Part shown: piece after piece, positions 8,879 to 15,911 of the stretch | Layout: every line of letters starts with the position of its first letter | How positions within the stretch are numbered: position 1 is the stretch's first letter | NCBI GenBank assembly: GCA_014728115.1 | Contig: WJME01000325.1 | Location: forward strand, 1-51,622 | DNA from: Candidatus Zhuqueibacterota bacterium | GTDB lineage: Bacteria > Zhuqueibacterota > Zhuqueibacteria > Residuimicrobiales > Oceaniaggregativiventaceae | Reading direction: 5' to 3' | DNA: 51,622 nt | Program-made: the position numbers and the translations under genes | Notes under the pieces: model-generated | What the model saw: the letters and a program-made list of their open reading frames with translations, nothing else | Told to the model about the DNA's origin: nothing | Database searches by the model: none

Positions 8879-10171
8879 ATGCGAGCACGACCGTTTTTCA
8901 ACCTCATCCTTGTTTTGACGTGTATGGGCTTTTTTAGTTTGAGCCATCCACAAACCACTTCGACGATTCATCAGAACGAGCCGGCCAAGATTATTCATGT
9001 AAAAAATAGCAATTGGCATCAAACAATAGCACAAGCACCACCTCATTCTAAATTGATTTTTGACAGAAACACCTTTGTCACTCTCCAGAGCTCCCTGGTG
9101 ATCGAAAAGCCTTTGATTCTAACAGGGATTCGAGCCAGGCTGGCAGACGGTATCACAGATCAGCCTCTCATCAAGGTCATCGCAGACGACGTCACCATCA
9201 CTGATTTCCACCTCTATGGCAACCGCGGTACCTTGCCCCGCAAAGGTCGCCATGTCTTGCTGGAGATCAGAGCGAGTGGCTTTTATGTTGAAAATGGTCG
9301 TTTCATCAACGGCTCCAAAGATGGCATGATGATCCATACGCCATCAGCGGGTGGTAACATTGTCGGAGGAGTGATCAAAAACCTCATTGGCCGGGATAAT
9401 GGTGTGGATGTCGTCTCCATCGATGGCGGCGGGAAAGGACAATCGATCTCAAATTTATTGGTGGAAAACATACGCTGTTACAATAGTGTAGAAAAAGGTG
9501 CCGTCGAGGTAGCCGATGGGTGTGAAAATATCACCGTCCGAACCGTGTATGCAGAAAACAGCCTCTATGCTGTCGACATTCAGGATCACGGCAAACATGG
9601 CAAGATTAACCGCAACGTCGTGGTGGATGATGTCTATGCCTTAAATTGTGAACACGCCGTACGTACAGGGCTGCATCCAAATGGACATGAAAACATCACC
9701 CTGCTCAATATCGTGTCAGAAAAATGTCATCGTCCTCTTCGTTTAAGAAATATCACCAATTTAAAGGTGCACAATGTCACGGTGCTCGACCAGGAGGGAG
9801 ACGAGCATCTGATCTACATCCGCGAATGCGACGAGGTCTCGTTTCGCGATATCACGGTTCGTAATGCGACCTTTGCTGGACCGGCAATGATCGTTGAAAA
9901 CGTGGATCGATTCATGATGGACCGGTTCATACTTGATGGAGATATCGATTCGATTACCTGTGGCATTGCCTATCAAATAAACCGGGAACAACCCTTTTCA
10001 GGGCTTTTGATTCAAAATTGTTTATTGCCCCGCTCTCTGCACCCCGGTATCCTGTTAGAAAGCACAAATAAAAAATCAACGCTTACCGATTATTTCATTT
10101 GCCATAATGTGGCAAACATTGTCGACGGAATCAGGGGGGAACGGGCGATAATTAAAGACAATATACAGTAA
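8879..10171 (+). CDS. Exported right-handed parallel beta-helix protein
   Basis: 430 residues with a Sec signal peptide (residues 1-25, ending SLSHPQ). The body shows repeating beta-helix rungs: hydrophobic-N/D-hydrophobic triplets such as VTITDFHLYGN, GFYVENGRFING, ISNLLVENIRC, ITVRTVYAEN and LKVHNVTV. This fold is shared by polygalacturonases (GH28), pectate lyases and epimerases. I do not see the GH28 NTD..DD..HG signature. SKDGMMIHTP and NGVDVVSIDGGG (near 140-185) are candidate active-site turns. It sits between a sulfatase and an oxidoreductase in the operon, so a role in binding or cutting the same glycan is likely. The exact activity is unknown. Confidence 0.75.
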   Translation: MRARPFFNLILVLTCMGFFSLSHPQTTSTIHQNEPAKIIHVKNSNWHQTIAQAPPHSKLIFDRNTFVTLQSSLVIEKPLILTGIRARLADGITDQPLIKVIADDVTITDFHLYGNRGTLPRKGRHVLLEIRASGFYVENGRFINGSKDGMMIHTPSAGGNIVGGVIKNLIGRDNGVDVVSIDGGGKGQSISNLLVENIRCYNSVEKGAVEVADGCENITVRTVYAENSLYAVDIQDHGKHGKINRNVVVDDVYALNCEHAVRTGLHPNGHENITLLNIVSEKCHRPLRLRNITNLKVHNVTVLDQEGDEHLIYIRECDEVSFRDITVRNATFAGPAMIVENVDRFMMDRFILDGDIDSITCGIAYQINREQPFSGLLIQNCLLPRSLHPGILLESTNKKSTLTDYFICHNVANIVDGIRGERAIIKDNIQ

Positions 10172-10220
10172 TTTCAAAAGATCGAGTTGCTTTTACCAAA
10201 ATCAGTTCCAGGGATTATTT

Positions 10221-11414
10221 ATGAAAAGAAGAGAGTTTGTCGCCACACTGGGTGCTGCTTGCATCAGTGCGGTATCCTATCAAAACATCTATGGCGCCAA
10301 CGACCGGCTGGGGATGGCACTCGTAGGGACCGGTCGGCGGGGCCGGAATGTCATGGGAGAGATGATCAAAACAGGCCGGGCTGAGATGCGATGTCTGTGT
10401 GATATTTGGGATGTTCAACGCCAACGGGCGAAAGAAGAATTGGGCATACAAACGATAGCAGAAACCATCGCCATCGAAGAGGCGTTGAGTCGCCCCGACG
10501 TCGACGCTGTACTGATTGCCACACCCGATCACCTGCACAAAGACTATGCCGTGCAAACCCTGCAAGCAGGCAAGCATCTCTACCTGGAGAAACCGGTCAC
10601 GCGCTATTTAAATGAAGGAAAGGCCATCCAGGAGGCGGTCCAAAATAGCGGTTTGATATGCCAAACCGGCACTCAGCAACGCAGCGCAAGCCACTATAAA
10701 AAAGCCAAGGAACTCTATTTCAGCGGTTCAGACCTTCTGGGCGATATCGTTTTTGTGAGAAGCGTATGGAGTGACTTTGGCTGGCAGAGGCGTAAAATCG
10801 AACCCCGTCCGAAACCCGATCATTTTGACTGGCAACGCTTTCTCGGGCCGGCCCCGGATGTTCCTTATGACTGGGCCCGCTATGATGCCTGGCGCAATTA
10901 TAAAGATTATGGCGCAGGGATTCTGTCGGATCTTCTCACCCATTGGGCAGATGTGGCGCAGTGGATGCTCGATGACCCCAACCCAATCAATGCGGTGACG
11001 ACCGGCGGGATCTATTATTTAAAAGACGGACGAACAAACCCGGATACGGTAAACACGATCATCAAATATCACAATGGTATCAATTTGACATTCGAGTGCA
11101 CCATTATGCCCATCGAAACCAAGCGGGCATCGGTTCTGTTTCATGGTACCAAAGGCAAACTGGAGATCTATCGCAGAGGATATACCTTTACCCCTCATGA
11201 TGGCAAACCGCAAGTGGTGGAAAGAACGCAAGATCTCAACCGTGAACATGTCAATGATTTTTTTGATGCCATCAAACACAACCGACAACCATCTGCCAAT
11301 ATCGATATCGGCCTTCAAGCTGTACGACCCTCGCATCTGGCAGTCGCAGCATACTGGACAGGCAAACGCATGACATTTAACAAAGAGTTTAGCAAGATCA
11401 TCGAACAAACTTGA
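10221..11414 (+). CDS. Tat-exported Gfo/Idh/MocA family oxidoreductase
   Basis: 397 residues. A twin-arginine signal (KRREFVATL) is followed by a Rossmann fold: VGTGRRG at 35-41 binds NAD(P), and ATPDHLH lies at about 100-106. EKPV at 123-126 is the family's catalytic lysine motif. The substrate domain has GILSDLLTHWADVAQWML, with Asp237, His241 and Asp244 matching the conserved DxxxHxxD catalytic set. Periplasmic members such as Zymomonas glucose-fructose oxidoreductase carry a tightly bound cofactor through Tat, which fits here. The gene ends 10 bases before an IolE-like TIM-barrel gene; such pairs elsewhere oxidise sugars at C3 and then eliminate. Substrate not determined. Confidence 0.93.
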   Translation: MKRREFVATLGAACISAVSYQNIYGANDRLGMALVGTGRRGRNVMGEMIKTGRAEMRCLCDIWDVQRQRAKEELGIQTIAETIAIEEALSRPDVDAVLIATPDHLHKDYAVQTLQAGKHLYLEKPVTRYLNEGKAIQEAVQNSGLICQTGTQQRSASHYKKAKELYFSGSDLLGDIVFVRSVWSDFGWQRRKIEPRPKPDHFDWQRFLGPAPDVPYDWARYDAWRNYKDYGAGILSDLLTHWADVAQWMLDDPNPINAVTTGGIYYLKDGRTNPDTVNTIIKYHNGINLTFECTIMPIETKRASVLFHGTKGKLEIYRRGYTFTPHDGKPQVVERTQDLNREHVNDFFDAIKHNRQPSANIDIGLQAVRPSHLAVAAYWTGKRMTFNKEFSKIIEQT

Positions 11415-11424
11415 GGTACCGTCC

Positions 11425-12339
11425 ATGCAACGGCGAAGGTTCATTCGAAACATTTCCATAGCCATGGCAAGCATGGGAGGACTAGAGGCTTGTGAGAATG
11501 TCTCCTCATGTAACAATATCAGCTGGGCGATGGGTTGGATATTATGGCGCGGATATGATCAAAGGGACATCCATGTCAAAGAAGCGCTAAAAGATCTCTC
11601 GGAATTGGGTGCCGAGGGCATAGAGTTGAGCCTCCGTGAAAAAGAACTGAAAAAATTCAACCTTACATTGGAAAAAGCACGAGAAATGGTCGACCAAAAT
11701 GGCCTGCAGGTCTCCGGTCACTATTTCTCCGATCCTTTTTATGATCATTCAAAAAAGGCCGAGATTCGCGCCGCTTTTCAGGAAAAAATTGACAGTCTCG
11801 GGATTTTCAATGCCAAACATATCATCATTGGTCCGCCGAAAAACAAAGGGACGGGTGAACGCATGACCCTCATTCGTCAAATGGCACCGGTGCTCGATGA
11901 ACTCGGAAAAATCGCACTCGATCAGGGGGTCGAAATCGGCATCCATCCGCATCTTAAAACCCTTATCGAAGCGCCTGAGGATATCCATGCGATCATGGAG
12001 TTGACAGACCCTCGATACGTTTTGTTCTCTCCCGATACCGGACATATCCATCTGGGTGGCGGAGATGTGGTGGAAATTTTAACGACCTATAGAGAACGTC
12101 TCAACTATTTTCATTTCAAGGACGCGGTGCGGCCCTTTGAAAGACCTGACTTTTCTCCCAATCTTCGGGAACTGGGCAAAGGGGAAATCGATTTTAAAGC
12201 GATCATGCAACTATTAAGAGGAATCAATTATCAAGGCTGGATCAATATCGAACAGGACAAGACCACACTCACGCCCCGCAAATCAGCCGAAACCAGCATG
12301 CAATATATCGATCAGACGTTAAAAAAAATCTATTGTTAA
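11425..12339 (+). CDS. Tat-exported IolE/xylose isomerase-like TIM-barrel protein
   Basis: 304 residues. The N-terminus QRRRFIRNISIAMA is a twin-arginine signal. The rest is an AP-endonuclease-2/sugar isomerase TIM barrel with the family's metal and substrate motifs: IHPHL 173-177, SPDTGH 202-207, FHFKD 229-233, RELGKGEIDF 248-257 and NIEQD 274-278. These resemble inosose dehydratase (IolE) and the 3-keto-glycoside lyases, which act by beta-elimination on a keto sugar. It is 10 bases downstream of the oxidoreductase, so the two are almost certainly cotranscribed and both are exported. Isomerase or epimerase activity is the alternative. Confidence 0.88.
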   Translation: MQRRRFIRNISIAMASMGGLEACENVSSCNNISWAMGWILWRGYDQRDIHVKEALKDLSELGAEGIELSLREKELKKFNLTLEKAREMVDQNGLQVSGHYFSDPFYDHSKKAEIRAAFQEKIDSLGIFNAKHIIIGPPKNKGTGERMTLIRQMAPVLDELGKIALDQGVEIGIHPHLKTLIEAPEDIHAIMELTDPRYVLFSPDTGHIHLGGGDVVEILTTYRERLNYFHFKDAVRPFERPDFSPNLRELGKGEIDFKAIMQLLRGINYQGWINIEQDKTTLTPRKSAETSMQYIDQTLKKIYC

Positions 12340-12378
12340 TCTGTCAAACGTAAAAGTCCAAAAAACATAAAGACAAAA

Positions 12379-13641
12379 ATGAACAGACGAATATTCCTAA
12401 AAACCATTGCTGCGACAGGGGTTGGCTTTAGCCTGGGATGCGGAAACAAACAGAATCACGCCTCATCCCCTGATGAAATCGTTGAGGCCCGCCACAAAGT
12501 GCGGCAGCGAAAACGGCGTATCATTATGAACAATGACGGCAATGATTTACGAAGACTTGAACCCGATAAAGCCGTGACCCCGGAATCATTCCTGGACATG
12601 CGGACGACACCCCTTGTGGGCACTCATGTCGACGCGATTTTTTATTGCACCGGAGTGTTCAATCTTTACAAACACAATACCCGGGAAGGAGAATTGCATT
12701 TAAGAACGCCGGCTGAAAAAGATAAGATACTGGCCTTGATCGAACAGGACACCGATGTACTTGAAATCATGACATCTTTTGGGCATAAAAACAACATGGA
12801 AATCTTTTGGTCCATGCGCATGAATGATACTCACGATTCCAGACATGAACATCTTTTCTGCGATTGGAAGGCTCAGCATCCGATATATCTCATCGGTGAA
12901 AAAGGCGAGAAATTTCCCTATGGCCTCAATCGATGGTCATCGGTCGATTATAACGAATCAGCTGTACGAGTCAAGGTCTTTCGGCTGTTTGAGGAGGTCT
13001 GTTCTGGCTGGGATGTCGATGGTATAGAAATGGACTTTTTTCGCCATCCCATTCTCTTTGCCGAACAGATGCTCGGTAAACCGGTGACGCAGGAACACTG
13101 TGACAAGCTGACAGATCTGGTTCGTCGCATCCGCCGCATGGCTGATGAACAAGCCGCTAAAAAAGGCCGACCGATTCTCATGGCCTGTCGTGTGCCCGAC
13201 TCGGTGGATTATTGCAAAGCGATGGGAATCGATCTCATTCGCTGGTTGGAAGAAGATCTGATCGATATCGTGACCGGAGGCGGCTATTTCAAGCTGGAGC
13301 CCTGGGAAAATCTGGCAGCGCTGGGTGAAAAATACGAGGTGCCCGTTTATGCCTGTCTGGTTTCCAGACGATTGATGAACGGCGGTAAACCCGAAGCAGA
13401 CACCGCCATTAAAATATGGCGCGGAGAGGCTTTGAATGCCTGGCAAGCAGGCATGGACGGGATCTATACGTTCAATCGCTTTAACCCCCATGACCCCATC
13501 TTTCGCGAACTCGGCGATCCGGAATTATTACAGACATTGGATCATGTGGATCAAACAACGTATATCGGCAATTTCGGCATGTCCAAACCCGGCCGGTGGC
13601 TAAAGGACGGAAAAAAATATGTCAAAGAGCGCAAATCATAA
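12379..13641 (+). CDS. Exported lipoprotein of glycosyl hydrolase-like 10 (GHL10) type
   Basis: 420 residues. The twin-arginine signal NRRIFLKT is followed by a lipobox (FSLGC, Cys21), so it is probably Tat-exported and lipid-anchored. The body looks like a TIM-barrel glycosidase of the GHL10/COG1649 kind. It opens RRIIMNNDGND (about 46-55) and contains GWDVDGIEMDFFRHP (about 210-224), the usual strand carrying acidic catalytic residues, then PILMACRVP and LIDIVTGGGYF on later strands. It lies 39 bases after the TIM-barrel gene in the same run. The bond it cuts is unknown, and the family includes poorly characterised members. Confidence 0.75.
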   Translation: MNRRIFLKTIAATGVGFSLGCGNKQNHASSPDEIVEARHKVRQRKRRIIMNNDGNDLRRLEPDKAVTPESFLDMRTTPLVGTHVDAIFYCTGVFNLYKHNTREGELHLRTPAEKDKILALIEQDTDVLEIMTSFGHKNNMEIFWSMRMNDTHDSRHEHLFCDWKAQHPIYLIGEKGEKFPYGLNRWSSVDYNESAVRVKVFRLFEEVCSGWDVDGIEMDFFRHPILFAEQMLGKPVTQEHCDKLTDLVRRIRRMADEQAAKKGRPILMACRVPDSVDYCKAMGIDLIRWLEEDLIDIVTGGGYFKLEPWENLAALGEKYEVPVYACLVSRRLMNGGKPEADTAIKIWRGEALNAWQAGMDGIYTFNRFNPHDPIFRELGDPELLQTLDHVDQTTYIGNFGMSKPGRWLKDGKKYVKERKS

Positions 13642-13678
13642 ATCCTGTACATCATTGACCTGAATAGCGAGGCTAAAA

Positions 13679-14986
13679 ATGCCCTCTTTTGAATCGAGAC
13701 GACAATTTCTGTATCAATGCGCTTTATCTTGTTCTGGTATTTTTTGCAGTTCCTTGTCAAGCTGTTCATCTGACCGAACAAATCCACATATCCTGCTAAA
13801 ATCCGGATGGCAAACCGTGAATATCGGCGACATTGCGCATACCCCGGGGATTCTGGCGCTGTTGAAACAATATATTCCAGAGGCAGAGATCACACTTTGG
13901 CCAAAACGCTCGGATCGCGGTGTCAGAGAGATGCTCAAAAGACATTTTCCGGATCTTGAAATATTAGCAGGATCTGCAGAAACAGATGCGCCGTCGGCTC
14001 AAAAGCAATGGCAACAGGCAATTCACAAGGCTGATTTTTTATTACACGGCTCCGGCCCCTCTGTGGCTGGCCGCGATTCTGTCAAACTGTGGATGGAACA
14101 AACAGATAAACCATTTGGCATCCTGGGGGTCACTATTGGTAGAATCAGGGATATTTATAAACAAATACTTTCCGCTTCAGAATTCGTATTTACGCGTGAA
14201 ACCAAATCATTAGACAATATTAAAGAGGCTAAATTACAATGCCCGGTCAATGATTTTGCACCCGATGCGACTTTTGCCATGGATATTTTAAACGAAGACA
14301 AAGCCACACGATTCCTGGCGCAGCACCATCTCAAAGAACAACAATATATCTGTGTTATTCCTCGTCTTCGCAAAACCCCGTATCATAAAGTATATGAACA
14401 CAATAAATGGCCTGAGGAAAAAATCAAACAGGTAAAAGCGCTCAACGATAAACATAAACACAAGGATCATGGTAAATTGCGCGAGGTCATGATCAAATGG
14501 GTGCGCGAAACCGGTTATGACGTACTGATTTGTCCGGAAATGACCTACCAGCTCGAGATCATGGATGAACTCTTGATCGATCCATTGCCAGAAGATATTA
14601 AAAAACATGTCGTTAAACGCGACACCTATTGGCTGCCGGATGAGGCCGCTTCGGTATACAAACGAGCGCACACGGTGATCAGCCTGGAATGCCATTCACC
14701 GATCATTGCCGCAGCACAGGGTACCCCCTGCTTTTATGTGCGCCAACCAGAGGATTCCATCAAAGGACAAATGTGGTATGATATCGGACTGGATGACTGG
14801 ATCTTTGAAATCGATCAAATCCAGGGGGCCGATATCAGCAAGCAGCTGTTTCAAATCCATAATGATTATCCAGCCGCTCTTGACAAATTGCAGCAGGCAA
14901 TGCAAGGGGTCAGAAATCAATACCAAAAAGCAATGCAAATTGTGCGAGAAAACGTCATGACTGCCAGCCAGAAAAGCAAACGTTAA
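13679..14986 (+). CDS. Tat-exported polysaccharide pyruvyl transferase-fold protein
   Basis: 435 residues. It resembles the polysaccharide pyruvyl transferase family (GT-B-like fold): an N-terminal GWQTVNIGDIAHTPG segment (about 43-57), FLLHGSGPSVAGRD (about 120-133), and a late histidine-containing ISLECHSPIIAAAQGTPCF region. Known relatives add pyruvate from phosphoenolpyruvate to sugars in the cytoplasm. Here the protein starts with a near-perfect twin-arginine signal (SRRQFL, 6-11) and a possible lipobox (LSSC), so it should be outside the cytoplasm, where that donor is not expected. It may therefore do something else, such as remove a group or act on a glycan by another route. It ends 5 bases before the PL14-like lyase gene. 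Confidence 0.75.
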   Translation: MPSFESRRQFLYQCALSCSGIFCSSLSSCSSDRTNPHILLKSGWQTVNIGDIAHTPGILALLKQYIPEAEITLWPKRSDRGVREMLKRHFPDLEILAGSAETDAPSAQKQWQQAIHKADFLLHGSGPSVAGRDSVKLWMEQTDKPFGILGVTIGRIRDIYKQILSASEFVFTRETKSLDNIKEAKLQCPVNDFAPDATFAMDILNEDKATRFLAQHHLKEQQYICVIPRLRKTPYHKVYEHNKWPEEKIKQVKALNDKHKHKDHGKLREVMIKWVRETGYDVLICPEMTYQLEIMDELLIDPLPEDIKKHVVKRDTYWLPDEAASVYKRAHTVISLECHSPIIAAAQGTPCFYVRQPEDSIKGQMWYDIGLDDWIFEIDQIQGADISKQLFQIHNDYPAALDKLQQAMQGVRNQYQKAMQIVRENVMTASQKSKR

Positions 14987-14991
14987 CCGTG

Positions 14992-15792
14992 ATGAATAAA
15001 GCAAACAGATTCTTTTATATTCTCCTGCTCCCCCTATTACTATATCCCTATTTGGGAAACACCCAGGAGAACAAAATCCTATTAGAGGCGGATTTTGAGG
15101 ATCATCTCGATCAGGGATTAACCAAAGACTTGATAAACGATCCACATATTGATCGTGTCCAGGGGGCAGGTCCGGATGGTTCTGCTGCCATTCGCGTCGA
15201 CTATGAGGGGTATGATCGCGGCAGCAAGCGGGTGATAGAGAAACATCGCTTTGGTGCGCGCGTCGAAAAAGCAACCCTGTCGTTCGATGTATGCTTTGAT
15301 CACGCGTTTCAGTGGGTACGCGGCGGCAAGCTCCATGGTCTTGGCCCTCGCCGTACGGTAACGGGTGGCAGTCAACGGCGACCCGATGGCTGGAGCGCCC
15401 GCATCGTATTCAAACCCGAGGGGGCGTGTGCCACGTATATCTATGATCAAAGCATGGAGAAAAAATGGGGAATCAGTGATGCCTCCCAGGGTGCCGTGTT
15501 CGTTCCCGGTCAATGGCATCATGTCGATTTCCAGGTTCATCTCAATACCCCTGGAAAAGCCAACGGGTTCGCCATTATCCAGATCGATGGCAAAGAGGTC
15601 GTACATAGCAAAAACGTTATCTTTCGCAGTCAAAAAGGTCAAGACACACTCATACAACAGTTTCTTTTTAGTACCTTTCACGGTGGCCATACACCACCCT
15701 GTGCGCCTGTTGATGAAAACGGGGATTATACCACGATCTATGCCTATTTCGATAATTTTCTCATTACTCAAGGCATTCAGAACAATCAATAA
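14992..15792 (+). CDS. Secreted polysaccharide lyase family 14-like protein
   Basis: 266 residues with a Sec signal peptide (1-25). The start is ATG 14992; a GTG three bases earlier is possible. Motifs of the PL14-type beta-jelly-roll lyase domain appear in order: GGKLHGLG 111-118, GWSARIVF 133-140, GQWHHVDFQVHLNTPG 173-188, FSTFHGGHTPPCAP 226-239 and FDNF 253-256. Characterised PL14 enzymes cut alginate or glucuronan by beta-elimination, so a uronate polymer is the likely substrate. It nearly abuts the pyruvyl-transferase-fold gene and is the last gene of the Tat-rich run. A sugar-binding role without catalysis cannot be excluded. Confidence 0.8.
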   Translation: MNKANRFFYILLLPLLLYPYLGNTQENKILLEADFEDHLDQGLTKDLINDPHIDRVQGAGPDGSAAIRVDYEGYDRGSKRVIEKHRFGARVEKATLSFDVCFDHAFQWVRGGKLHGLGPRRTVTGGSQRRPDGWSARIVFKPEGACATYIYDQSMEKKWGISDASQGAVFVPGQWHHVDFQVHLNTPGKANGFAIIQIDGKEVVHSKNVIFRSQKGQDTLIQQFLFSTFHGGHTPPCAPVDENGDYTTIYAYFDNFLITQGIQNNQ

Positions 15793-15911
15793 AAATTCAA
15801 CAATCATCAAATGTTTGGGTATCGTTCATCCACTTTAAAAATGGTCAAAATACCTGATCATCTATTTTTTTAAATCCATAATTATCATTGATTTATACTT
15901 ATAGGCAAGCT

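Noticed and set aside
10187..10384. 65-codon frame starting before the oxidoreductase
   Set aside because: It overlaps the Tat signal and Rossmann region of a certain gene in another frame.
14696..15274. 192-codon minus-strand frame spanning two genes
   Set aside because: It lies across the ends of two well-supported plus-strand genes and has no plausible start site or motifs.
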